Source of the DNA: Euwallacea fornicatus
Taxonomy: Eukaryota > Arthropoda > Insecta > Coleoptera > Curculionidae
DNA: 64,000 nt
NCBI RefSeq assembly: GCF_040115645.1
Contig: NC_089543.1
Span: forward strand, 6,510,001 to 6,574,000
Direction of reading: 5' to 3'
In this document: piece by piece, positions 24,301-34,568 of the stretch
How the letters are laid out: every line of letters begins with the position of its first letter
How positions within the stretch are numbered: the stretch's first letter is position 1
The notes under the pieces: generated by a model
Databases searched by the model: none
The model's input: the letters and a program-made list of their open reading frames with translations, nothing else
Told to the model about the DNA's origin: nothing
Made by a program: the position numbers and the translations under genes

Positions 24301-25981
24301 TCTCCTCCATTGATTGGAGCCGGCCCGTTAATGACCTCCTTAAACCCACTGCTGTCGGTTTGGTAAAGTTAAAGAGAGTGAACTGGGAGAGAGACAATCG
24401 GCTAATTTTCATACCAAAACGAAGAGTGATGGCGAAAAGGAGGTTAAAACTTGAACGAGGCCCATTTGATCCCGGTCTTATTGTGCTCATTCCCACCCTT
24501 TAGACTTGTTTTCACGTTGATGATCCTGCTCCCTTTCTTCGCTTCAAGCTCTCCGAGTTTGAAGCAAATTTAGCTTTATTTCCGATTTTTTTTCCGTGCC
24601 ACTTCTCTGCCCCCCCATCCCCGAGTGAAAAACCGTTTCCACACTCAACGATCACACAGCCGATGTGGAAATAGCGGCCATTGTTGGCGGAATGGCCGCA
24701 CACTTTCCATCATTTCCATTCTAGGTGCCGATCCAGTTTTCCTGGCTCTTCCACGATTGCTCAGCCATCTTCAAATAGATTGGTAGCATTATACGTTACA
24801 TTATTGATTCTGGTATCACATTTGTGCATTAAAGTGCTTAGCATGGCAACAGTGACGCTTATTTTTGAATTCCATTAACGACGGTAATGGAGAAGTTATA
24901 TGATATTGGATTACCATTCGGCTTACTATTTGTACAGCCTAATATGATCCCTGGCGTGTCCTTTTGTCCGTAGCAACCGTAGATTTCGTCCGCACGCAAG
25001 TCAACGGTCAAGAGTGACCGAAAATGTCCAAAGGCCGAGTTATGCAAATGCTTGAATATTTTATTTTTCCGGTTTGAGTTTAAAATGAGAGTTTCCCTGC
25101 ACTCTTGTGACGTCAAAATACAATCGAATTAGTTTCTGTCAAAAGATTTTTTCAAGTTTGCTCGTCGGTGTTGGCAGTGCCCACGTGCTCACGTCAAACA
25201 TGTTGACGTACGTGCTGGTTTTAGGGCGGAGACAGTTTCATCGGCCTTTCGCGATTTTGGGGCTACATCCAGCAATCTGGGGCCGTCTGGGGTTATTTCC
25301 ATCGCGTAACGGTGGGGTTATTACTTTGACAATAGTTTTTGCGCAGCATCTTTCAAAAGGATGGATGCAGGTAAACATTCTGCAGATGCGTTAAGTGCGA
25401 GTTGCCAAATTTCTGACAGGGAGCGCAGGAGGACATTGAATGATCATGACGCCAATGTTGCCAGATTAATAGGTATTTTTCCCATATTGTCCTTATTTTG
25501 AACGAGGCTGACGCCCAAGATATTATTACGTTTATTGATGCTACGGATCAATCCTTATTATTGTTGCGTACTCCACTGTCCTGGATTCGAGCCCCTGTAC
25601 TTTTCACGTTCGATTCGGAAATCGCGGCTCGACCATCAGTTTTTGCTTGGCCCCGAGACCTTCGGTGCGATGATTCACAGCTGTTTGAACACTTGACAAT
25701 CGAATTGTTTCCTACCGTCACGAGGCCGATCCAGAACCACCTTCGGGAAAAACACCGGAATAATCCAACGTTTAGGGACGATACGCAAAATCGCATTTAT
25801 TATTAATATGTGTCGGTTTATCGACCTTCCTGACGAAATGTACTGGGCGTCACATTTCATATGGCCATCGGAAGGTTCCCTCGTAAAATAAACTACTCTT
25901 AATCTCCCTAATTTTTACCGTAATTCACAAGTAATCTGACCGGCTTCTTTGATCTCTTCCAGGGACCTATACGAAAATTGC

Positions 25982-26110
25982 ATGTCGCCTACAAGGGAAA
26001 ACCATGACATCTGTCACAATACCTTCAAGTACTGGATTACTCCAGCATGGAGGTTACCCTTCGACGAGGGAGCAAATATCAAACAGTACATCAAATTTCC
26101 AACAATCTAG
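25982..26110 (+). CDS. Overlapping upstream ORF of the zinc-finger gene
   Basis: An ATG 22 nt before the zinc-finger start opens a 42-codon frame that overlaps the main coding region and stops with TAG at 26108-26110. Its ATG context (TTGCATGT) is poor, whereas the main ATG context (AACCATGA) is good. If the transcript includes it, leaky scanning would be expected. The peptide shows no family features, so the likely role is translational control. Confidence 0.3.
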   Translation: MSPTRENHDICHNTFKYWITPAWRLPFDEGANIKQYIKFPTI

Positions 26111-29100
26111 AAACTCCAAGCGATGTCACAATATCCCTTCGGCTTCAGAATCGTCAAAGAAACGCAGAAAACAATCTACTCCCATTAGAATCTTCAATTC
26201 CGAACCAGGATTGGCAGAGGCGTTCAGCTCCAACTCGTCCTATTTGGATGGAAAAACCGTAGAATCCTTCGATAATATTGAATTGCGATGTACCTTGTGC
26301 AGCTTAACGTTCGAATCCGAAGGGCAGCTGGATAAACATAACGTTTGCGAACATCGACATGTCAAGCCGAAAAAGGAACCCGAAGATGACCTGGGTACCA
26401 GCACTCCTTCGACGTCATTTGAAGACTCACCTCTATGCCTGACGCTACAGAAATCTGATATGCAATGGACAGATGAGCTGCGGAACAAAGACTGGCTACA
26501 GAACAACCTGCATACCATGTCGTTAAACTCTACAAATCCCGTATTCATGGCCATGTCTCAATACGGTCAGGCTGATAACATACAGATTAAGCCGATTCGG
26601 ATCTTCAATTTGGACGCCTATTGTGGACTGTGCAATAAGGAGTTTTGTAATAAGTACTTTCTCAAAACCCACAAAGCCAATAAACACGGTATTTACAGTG
26701 ATGTGTCGATTAATGAGCAACCTCCATCTATCGGAAACAATCCATCCTACGTCAGCAACGCGAACTTGAAACCACTAAGCGCCGTACAGAGCCCCGAAGT
26801 AACTGTAAAGACCGATAATAAATCTATAAGTTTATTGAATCCCTACAGTGTGGCCTTTCCTTGTGGATTCGCGAACAAACCCAAACAGTCCGTGTCGGCT
26901 TATCCAGACGGCGAGTTTAACGATGTCCAGAATCGGGTTTCAGCTTCGACATCTAATGGCCCATCATCATCCAGCGAGAGCGACAAGGTGACCGCTGAAG
27001 ACCAAATGGCCGAAGTGTGCGGCAGCCACAGTAACGTTCAAACCGAAACTACCTCAATTAAAAACGAATCAGACGACAACCTCTTATTTTATGATTCTGC
27101 GAAGATGTCACCAAGCCAATCCAGCCGAGAACTTGACCTGACCAACCGCCTTCGGAGGATAGGCGTCATGAATCCCAAGGCCTTTTGCGAGATGTGCAAC
27201 AAGGAGTATTGCAACAAATATTTTTTGCGCACGCACAAAATGAAACGCCACGGAATCTACATTGCCGAGGAAAAAGACCAAAAAACGGAAGGTCCGAACA
27301 ACCACGCGTGGTCCTTCACCACGCAAACCAGCCCCTTGAATTTGATCGTCACCGAGCAGCAACAAGCCAGCGACCGAAAGACTACGTCACCCAGCGAGAT
27401 CAGTTGCGACATGTGCGGGATCAAGTTCCAGAACAGTGGCTTGGCTCAGTTGCACAACAGCACAGTACACAGAAGAATGTCCCCAAAGGAGTTCGAAGGC
27501 AGCCTAGAGGCCGGCGCCAGGTTGGTCCAGGCAAGTTCGGAGGCCGGCGAAGAACAAGCGAAAAACGAAGAGAGATGCTTAACCGCGACCCCAGAGAAGT
27601 CTCTAAATCCTGAAACCATCAGCGAAGATCTGCAGAAGCTGCAGACCATGATCCTTCAACTGAACGACATAGATGTCTCCAGGGTCGCAACCAATTGCAA
27701 CCTTTGCAACAAAAGATTCGAAAATCGCTTTTTTCTGCATGCTCACATGGTGGCTGAACATGGGCTGCTTCTGGAAGACACTGCGGATTTCGAAAAAGGA
27801 GCCGACTCCGAGAACAGCAACAACAACACTCTATGCGACCTGTGCGGGAAGGATTTTCAGAATGGCGAGGAGATGAAGAAACACATCCTGGAGATCCATT
27901 CGACTGCCACCGCAACTCCTGAGAGCTCCAAGGAGGAGTGCATTGGTGCCGACATTATGGCGGACAAATCCACTAGCAAGCTGTTCATGCCGAACAGCAG
28001 TGCGCCAGAAAGACGCCTGTCGGTCAACGTAACTCCCACGAGCAGCTACTGCGAGATATGCAACAAGGAGCTCTGTAACAAGTACTTCATGAAAACTCAC
28101 ATGCAGAGGATGCACGGCATCGAGATCGAAAGTGGGGCTCAAATCGGCGGAGTCGTCTGCGACATTTGCAACAAGGAGCTTTGCAGCAAGTATTTTCTTC
28201 GCGTTCACAAGCACAACACCCACGGCATCGTCGAGTACGGCGCCAGCATTATCCAACCGAAAAAACCCGAGGAAGCTGTGCCTCATCCGCGTGCTTCTAC
28301 TCCAGAACCTGAACCCATCAATCCTAAGCCGGGAGACCTCGCCGACTTGAGCCAGCGCTATTTTACTCATTTCACGGAAGTGTGCCCCATCTGCAGCAGA
28401 AGATTTCGCAGCACGAAATGGTTGAAAGCCCACCTGATCAGCGACCACGGTCAGACGGGCCTCGAGAAGTGGTCCGAGTTGGAGCAGCTCCACCAGTCCA
28501 TTGGCCACGGTCAAAAGCAAAGCAAACCTATAAAGATAGAACGCGCAAGCCCGAGTCCGAAAACCCCTAACGGAAGCAGCGACTTGGCCTCAAAGTCGTT
28601 CGGAATTCAAAACGTGCTCTCCACAGTTTTTGACGAAATCAACGCGAAGCCCTACCAATGTTCATTTTGCACGTTCTCGTCCCCGTTGCTACCGATGCTG
28701 TTCATCCACGAGAGAACCCACTCCATCAACGAGAACAGCTCGTTCAAGTGCCCCATTTGCCCCCAATCGTTCCTCGAAAGAGATCTGTTTCAACGTCACC
28801 TGTACAACCACCAACCAGTATTACCATTTCATCCATCCTTCAACGGTCACGCGGACGCAAATCAGGATCAACAGACTCAGGATAACTCTGAAGATGGCCC
28901 CAAAGATGGCGCCACGGTAGAAGAAGAACTGGACGCCCCAAAGAAGAATTCTTCGAAGTTCGAACTGCCACTGGAGGTAAGTCAATCGCTTCAAAATGCC
29001 GCAAGAAAAGCCCAACTTCCAGCCACTTATGCCTTACCGCAAGCCAACAGAGATTTGCAGAATGACGAAAATTCTTCAGAATTGCCCGGGTATGTAATGC

Positions 29101-29222
29101 AAGCTTTTTTACTGGAAGATTCTGCGTCTGATCGCAGAGTGGTGCCATCAGTAGTTTTTCTACCAATGCTCCAAAGACAACCTGCACCTTTAACCGTCAC
29201 TTTTACCCTTACGCCGGCCTAA
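26004..29222 (+). CDS. C2H2 zinc-finger protein with 11 dispersed fingers, 1072 aa
   Basis: Probable nuclear DNA-binding regulator, uncharacterised here. One long exon follows an acceptor at 25961-25962, so a 5' non-coding exon is expected upstream. C2H2 fingers start near residues 95, 206, 394, 467, 565, 610, 682, 717, 793, 884 and 914. Four of them (206, 394, 682, 717) are near-copies with the signature CNKE-x-C-(N/S)-KYF-(L/M)-x-(T/V)-H followed by a second zinc His and HGI. The extra Cys in CNKEFCNKYF is unusual. Fingers are separated by long Ser/Pro/acidic linkers instead of TGEKP, unlike ordinary array factors; only the last pair is close together. Basic patches (SKKRRKQS near residue 50) suit a nuclear localisation signal. 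The C-terminus ends TVTFTLTPA. I cannot name the orthologue with confidence. A strong internal splice donor at 28977 allows an alternative C-terminus. Confidence 0.9.
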   Translation: MTSVTIPSSTGLLQHGGYPSTREQISNSTSNFQQSRNSKRCHNIPSASESSKKRRKQSTPIRIFNSEPGLAEAFSSNSSYLDGKTVESFDNIELRCTLCSLTFESEGQLDKHNVCEHRHVKPKKEPEDDLGTSTPSTSFEDSPLCLTLQKSDMQWTDELRNKDWLQNNLHTMSLNSTNPVFMAMSQYGQADNIQIKPIRIFNLDAYCGLCNKEFCNKYFLKTHKANKHGIYSDVSINEQPPSIGNNPSYVSNANLKPLSAVQSPEVTVKTDNKSISLLNPYSVAFPCGFANKPKQSVSAYPDGEFNDVQNRVSASTSNGPSSSSESDKVTAEDQMAEVCGSHSNVQTETTSIKNESDDNLLFYDSAKMSPSQSSRELDLTNRLRRIGVMNPKAFCEMCNKEYCNKYFLRTHKMKRHGIYIAEEKDQKTEGPNNHAWSFTTQTSPLNLIVTEQQQASDRKTTSPSEISCDMCGIKFQNSGLAQLHNSTVHRRMSPKEFEGSLEAGARLVQASSEAGEEQAKNEERCLTATPEKSLNPETISEDLQKLQTMILQLNDIDVSRVATNCNLCNKRFENRFFLHAHMVAEHGLLLEDTADFEKGADSENSNNNTLCDLCGKDFQNGEEMKKHILEIHSTATATPESSKEECIGADIMADKSTSKLFMPNSSAPERRLSVNVTPTSSYCEICNKELCNKYFMKTHMQRMHGIEIESGAQIGGVVCDICNKELCSKYFLRVHKHNTHGIVEYGASIIQPKKPEEAVPHPRASTPEPEPINPKPGDLADLSQRYFTHFTEVCPICSRRFRSTKWLKAHLISDHGQTGLEKWSELEQLHQSIGHGQKQSKPIKIERASPSPKTPNGSSDLASKSFGIQNVLSTVFDEINAKPYQCSFCTFSSPLLPMLFIHERTHSINENSSFKCPICPQSFLERDLFQRHLYNHQPVLPFHPSFNGHADANQDQQTQDNSEDGPKDGATVEEELDAPKKNSSKFELPLEVSQSLQNAARKAQLPATYALPQANRDLQNDENSSELPGYVMQAFLLEDSASDRRVVPSVVFLPMLQRQPAPLTVTFTLTPA
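28974..28982 (+). promoter_or_regulatory. Internal consensus 5' splice site in the zinc-finger exon
   Basis: GAG|GTAAGTC is a near-perfect donor inside the open frame, after residue 991 (exon part would end at 28976). The frame stays open for 81 more codons past it, so unspliced and spliced forms are both possible. No partner exon was identified downstream. Confidence 0.35.
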
Positions 29223-31380
29223 CTAAAACCCTCAGGTCGGGTTTCATTTTTCACGGTTCGCTTAATCAAACAAGATTTTGTGTTGGATTTTGTGTCGAAG
29301 TTTGTGCTCGATTTGCCGTTAATGTTTCACAACAAGGAATTTCGCGCCGTCGTGGTGGAACTACCAGGGAAGGTACTGCTATTCTATTATTATTATTCGC
29401 GATTGAGCGAGCTCTCGAGGAGGTTCCTTAACTGCGGTTTGATATCGTGTGTACTCTTACACTCCCAATACGTTCCTATACATGTGCCTGTACAACAATT
29501 ATACAAATTGCTGTAGTTAGAACAGCTCGGGTTAGTTCAGGTTAGCGCGCGCGGTACCACCGGTCCAGGTTAGCTCGCGTACACGGCGCAAAACTTTAAG
29601 ATTCTCCAGTTGAAGCGTGACGTGTTGGGCATTTTTCAGTCGCTGACGATTTGCTCGAGGCGCATGCTCGAGCTACCCCAGATGGGTTATATGGGACGAG
29701 AAGCGAAAACGGCACGATTCCTATGGATCGGAAATACGCATTTGGACTCGAGAAAGTTCATTTCGGCTTCGCAAAGTTTGTGTCGGTTTTTGTGTTGTTT
29801 TTCGCATTAGATAATTTGTAAATTTGAGTTTGGAAGACTTAAGGTGACTCCTTTGGAGGCGAGTCTCCACAGTACGGTACGCTTTTCTCCCCGTCTCCAA
29901 CGCGTTTAATGCGACAAAATCGCTCTTCGACCAAAAACCGAAGGAGAATGGCGAAGGCCCAGGGAAAATCCGAAAACGTTCGGTTCCGCGAGCCACGCCG
30001 AGGGTCGCGCCTTCGGGGTTCGTCGGGTCCTCGTGGGTACCTCGGCCGAGGCCCCCCGAGGAAGCGACTGCTTCGCAGAGCGATAATTCGGTATTCCACC
30101 GAGATGGCCATTAAAAAATACCACGCAGTAGACGACGAACGGCGGCAAACGTGGGTCGTTAATTAAGCCATTTACCATCGCTATAAAACATCTGCGATCG
30201 ACAATAGATACTAAACGAATTTATCCAAGACGTGCATCTGATATTCCGGCGCCCACTCGATTTTTTTTTTAATGGTCCCGGTTTCGTGCACAGCGGCGTC
30301 CCGTTGGGGGTAGAATCTAAAGAAGGCGCTCGGGCTTTTGGACGTTCAAAGCGTTTCGATTGGTGTCACCTTCCAAAAGTGCCCTCGACTCCTGCACGTT
30401 CGACCTGAGAGAAAACTGAATTTGTCACGTCAAACCAAAATCCATGCGCATTAGATCGGCCCAAATTTTCAATTCGATTTTTCCCGCCGTCCAAAAGTTC
30501 AAAAAGGGCCGGGGCACGAAACCTCGCCCTTTGGTCGTCGCAAGGCGGCCCGGGCAGGACGGGAAACCGACTGAAAAGCTGCAGCCGGACTTTCTCGCAT
30601 TAACCCTTTGGTGGGAACCACCGAGAAACGCGTCCAACACGCATAAATCTTGTTTGGTCGGGTGAGATCTGCACATTTTTCGTTCCTATGAAAGAATCGA
30701 TGGCCATTCCACGTCACCTGTGATTTATATTATTTTAATTTTAACCAGTATTTATCATATAATCATAAAGTATAGTATAAAGTAAGCTGATTCCTATATT
30801 TGCAAAATTATGCCTCGTATATTACGAGGAACAAATCAGCACATATTTTTATGCAAATACAGAAAGACTGAGTGAAATTTTATATATGATCTGTTGATTT
30901 TCACTTAAAATATATCGAGAGGTAATGTTTTGTACGATAGAAAGCTTTAGGTGATGTTTAAAGAAGTTCCTATTTTATATCTCGATATATAGTACTATAT
31001 TAGTTCGCAAAATGTATGTATGAATTAAGTTCTAGACGTAGTTTGCTCAACAGCCAGATAAAAAGTCACTAGTTCATCATTCTGATTTAATCGTAGTTTA
31101 TGTAAGAGACAGATTTCTGAAAAGTTTCATCTCCGGCTTAGGTATTTCTCAAGCGCCGTTTGGGGGCCAAACGGAGCAGGTGCGAGACGGCTTTCGCGCC
31201 CCATTCGCCCCCCAAACGGCCGATAGGTGAGTAGTGAATATTTCTCAAGCTACTTATTGCATACGTTGATTCCAATCTTATTATCGGACGAATATCTAAA
31301 TATTCTAAATCGAACGTTTCACACCGTTGCGACGACGAATAGTCGAATTTTACAATTAATTTTTACATTCAAATAATGTT
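29223..31380. other. 3' flank of the zinc-finger gene
   Basis: No gene was recognised. It presumably begins with the 3' UTR. GGTTAG-containing short repeats occur at 29530-29575, and a GC-rich patch with CCTCGGCCGAGG palindromes lies at about 29980-30080. There is no canonical AATAAA soon after the stop, so the 3' end is undefined. Confidence 0.4.
31143..31250. repeat. Hairpin segment flanked by 12-bp direct repeats
   Basis: TATTTCTCAAGC occurs exactly at 31143-31154 and again at 31239-31250. Between them lie a perfect hairpin (CCGTTTGG-GGG-CCAAACGG, 31156-31174) and a third CCAAACGG at 31212-31219, which lets the first arm pair distally over 12 bp (GCCGTTTGGGGG with CCCCCAAACGGC). The flanking repeats could be a target-site duplication of a small insertion. 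It lies downstream of the minus-strand promoter at 31509-31601 and would be in its transcript. Confidence 0.5.
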
Positions 31381-31508
31381 AAAATCTGTTCAACTGGAAC
31401 TCTAAGGCGCCAATAATCCGCCTCGCTGGTCCTCCAACTTGAGACAAACAAACTGCGGCGGTCTCCGCGAAGTACCGTTCGAAACTACCTCGCCTGCTTT
31501 CAGCCGCA

Positions 31509-31601
31509 GACTGAAGCAGCAGATCGTGCGCCCGGCGTATTTATATATTCCTGCCCCGGCGGTGGGGCGGGGCAATCGCGCGCCTGGCGCGTGACGTAAC
31601 G
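31509..31601 (-). promoter_or_regulatory. Orphan core promoter: CRE, GC box, TATA and Inr
   Basis: Reading the minus strand: a CRE-like TTACGTCA (31592-31599), a GC box GCCCCGCCCC (about 31564-31573), TATATAAATA (31547-31538) and a perfect initiator TCAGTC (31514-31509). The TATAAA starts about 33 nt before the Inr adenine at 31512, which is close to the standard spacing. The predicted transcript runs toward lower coordinates. No coding exon was found on that strand before ABHD18 more than 19 kb away, so this may be a first non-coding exon or a non-coding RNA. Confidence 0.6.
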
Positions 31602-32141
31602 CGAACGACTCCCCCCTTTCGGTTGTCACGCTCGGCGTGTCGATGAGCTCGTCAGCGGCGCGTGGGCGGTGGCGTTGGGAGGGTTTCGCGACATTTTTTC
31701 GACGACCATTCGAAAGTCGCCGTTTTCCCGTTTCGTTATTAACCGAAACCGACCGGAAGGTAATTTCCCGCTCCGACGACGTGCGGTACGTCGCGCCGCC
31801 TGGAAAATGCATTCGCTGGCATGCGGATCGGCAGTTTTACCGAAATCCGCAGGATGAGTTTGGAATATTTTATTAGGGCTTTCGCGACCGATTCGCCCCG
31901 TTGGGGCAAAGGGGTGACTGTAGAAACGCTTCAATTGTCAAACTTTGGCTCAAGAATTGTCGTGGTACACGTTTCTTCGCTCCCCATCCTATCTGGGGTG
32001 CCGAGAAACGTCGATGTCCACTCCGGTGTTGGACATGAAATTTTTTTATTATATATGAGGTCTACAGCTTAGGAAGACAAACGTTTGAAGAAACTGCAGG
32101 AATTAGGAAATTGCAGGTGTAAACCCCACGACGTTCTTTTT

Positions 32142-32143
<2 letters not shown>

Positions 32144-32178
<35 letters not shown>

Positions 32179-32179
32179 A
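32144..32179. repeat. (CT)n / (GA)n microsatellite
   Basis: About 36 bp of CT repeat. The complementary GA strand is the type of sequence bound by insect GAGA factor, so it might also be regulatory, but only the repeat itself is certain. Confidence 0.9.
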
Positions 32180-33948
32180 TTCACATCGTACAAACTGCAT
32201 ATCTTCCTCTCGCTTCGCGGCACTGAGACAAACGGGGACTAGAAGCGCGACAGAATGCATCCTTTTTGGCTCTGTTAGCGCGTTTGAGGACCGCCTTATG
32301 ATTTTCATGATTTCGTGCGACGCCGAGGCTCATATGATATCATCGAATGAACCAACGCGTTGGCGTAAGTTCGACCTAAGAATTTCGCGAACCAATGGCG
32401 ACATTTTCGGCTGTCCGCTGCAGAGGTGCAGGCTCGGACTCGCGTGGGTTCGCTTCATGTTGATTTTAGACGAACCCAATTTTTCCCGCGATACTCAAAT
32501 TAACGGTTCTCGGAGAAAAATGATGATTAACGTGAAATTTAAAATATCCAAATTGCCCATTTTCAGCGGCTATTTCCGTCACTACCGCCGTAAACATGGG
32601 AGAGCCCTAAATGTCACAATTTACATAAATATAAATTTTAATACTATAATTGTCCGCTCGGTAATGATCACTAAATTATTAAACTGTTCGGGCTTATCTG
32701 AACCAGATGCAATTATCTAATTGCACCACTCGGGACTGTCATTTCAGAAAGAGCTTTTTCCTCGGTTTGTTTCCTCATTGTTTTGCATGCTTCATGGGAC
32801 TGTTTTGTAATATAAGGAACTGCGCATGTCTCGACTGATCAAACGCGTAAATACACATCGGACCTGATATTTTTGAAAACCAATGGCGACAATTTTCCAC
32901 GTCTCCTATAGGGAAACAGGCCCGGATTGAATAGGGTTGGTTTGAATGGTTCGTTATTTTTTTTTTTAGGGTGCTTTTAAAGGAACATTATTCAATTACT
33001 CAGGGTTATCTGCAACAGACACAATCACTCTAATAACACCAGTCCAGTTAATCGGGAGCCCTTTTAACAAGTTCCTAACTGGAGTATGTAGAGAATAAGG
33101 AAATTATTATCACTTTTGACGCGGTTTTACAAATTTGGTGTAAAGCAATTTTTATATCATATTTGCTAAAGGTTTTGGATGAAATATTAACGAATAGAGT
33201 TGAAAAGGGCACCGATGAAATGATTAAGTGTCAAAAGCCCCGTTTTCGACAATTACTGCACAATTTAATTAGAAATTTTCAATTATTTTGCCTCCCTGAC
33301 ACAATCGAAGTCATTAATTAGTACCGCCGGCAAAATCAGAAATAACTAAAGACTTAAGTTCGATTCGTCGTTGAGGTCACGTGCCTGGAGAACGTAGGAA
33401 AAGAGTTTTTTTGAATTATTTTTGGATTTGTTTAAGACTGCACCGGTCAAACCACCAAAAAATCGCAACCATCGCAATGAAAAACCATTATCAGATAAAC
33501 CGTTCCGTGGACTCGGCTAAAGGCAGCTTCCCACGGACGGACCAAGTTCGGTTCAGCTTAAATTCTTTTTTACTACAACAAAATTTTTGCAACGTAGGGC
33601 AGGCAAGACCGTAATAACGTTAATTACTCTCAACTATTATTCTTAGGCATCAAAAACCAAAATAATTTCTGATTTAATGTGGTCTGCACTCCTGAGGTTT
33701 CACATTATTTGTACGTTTTCGCACAGCGATTAAAATTGCAGGGTCGCGGGGCTTGACCAGTCATTCCTACGCGGAACAAAGACACGGGGTTAGTAAGAAA
33801 ACGTTTTAATCAGGTCCCGGGCCAAGGACAAACGGAAAAATCAAACGCAGGACCGGACAAATTTTATCGGTGCGATAAATAATAACGGAACGAGCTGACC
33901 GCACAGTCTCGGCAGTTGAGCGCGTTTAGCCGCGCAGCAGCCGGAACA

Positions 33949-33970
33949 CCTGCGCAGCCAGCTGCGCAGG
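33949..33970. repeat. 22-bp interrupted palindrome
   Basis: CCTGCGCAGC and GCTGCGCAGG form perfect 10-bp arms around CA. GCGCAGC/TGCGCAG-type words recur in the flanks (33931-33985), so it sits in a small cluster of related GC-rich words. Confidence 0.7.
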
Positions 33971-34179
33971 CGGCAGTCTGCGCGATTTTACGCGGCCATT
34001 CCAATTTTCTCGATTTTTTCCGACGCCCCCCGTTTTCGGCAGCCTCTGCCAGATGCTGAAAATCGATTTTTCACAGATTTTGGTGCTAATCTACGCGAAA
34101 ATCAAAATTAATCTTAAGCCTTATACGTTTTAATTAGTTTATCGAGCATTGTTTTTTAGACTTTAGTCTGTTAAGGCTT

Positions 34180-34201
34180 CGCACGGGCGAATGCCCGTGC
34201 G
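34180..34201. repeat. 22-bp hairpin, 9-bp arms
   Basis: CGCACGGGC and GCCCGTGCG form a perfect stem with a GAAT loop. A small AGACT..AGTCT hairpin lies just before it (34158-34169). The function is unknown. Confidence 0.7.
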
Positions 34202-34549
34202 ATGCAGCCGATATCTGAATTTAAAATTGCGGATGTGGCCGAAGGTCACATGTCCTTAGAACGTAATATTAACGTCACCAGATGCATGAAGGTACAAAAA
34301 AAAGGGGATTTTATGCATAACGTGCCAAATTCTACCCATGAAAAGCTTTAAAAGAGGGTATTTTTGACCACGCGCCCTTGACAGATGTTAACAGAATTTA
34401 GGAAACGAAGGGACATTGACGCCGAAGGGCAAAGAAATCCGATAATTTGCATGGTGCCGCTGACAATTTTTGTTTTTTTTTTCTTTTCGCTTTTTTAGCT
34501 TTTTTCTCAGTTTCAGTCGTCGCCTCGTGTTTCATGCGCGATTTCGAAG

Positions 34550-34568
34550 TGGGGGGGGGGGGGGGGGG
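34550..34568. repeat. Poly-G tract
   Basis: An uninterrupted run of about 18 G. Length calls in such runs are often unreliable in assemblies. Confidence 0.85.

Larger units (their letters stand above)
12543..25962. other. 13.4-kb gene-poor block with repeats
   Basis: There is no convincing gene in this interval. It may be intergenic DNA or the 5' intron of the zinc-finger gene, whose exon has a clear acceptor at 25961-25962. It holds a decayed LINE (12800-13260), related transposon relics (13362-13475 and 16436-16545), tandem repeats (14083-14178 and 15586-15905), a TA microsatellite (14617-14797), a nested hairpin (17825-17862) and a poly-G tract (about 21309-21322). In 18000-25900 I see only scattered AT- and GC-rich patches and chance reading frames. 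Confidence 0.5.

Noticed and set aside
25570..25600. tRNA-like GATTCGAGCCCC T-arm motif
   Set aside because: No matching acceptor, D and anticodon arms in the expected positions.
29530..29575. GGTTAG words resembling the insect telomere repeat
   Set aside because: Only a few non-tandem copies; no (TTAGG)n array.
32085..32720. 211-codon plus-strand open frame
   Set aside because: It runs through a CT microsatellite (giving a Ser/Leu run) and lacks any recognisable domain; codon use looks like non-coding sequence.
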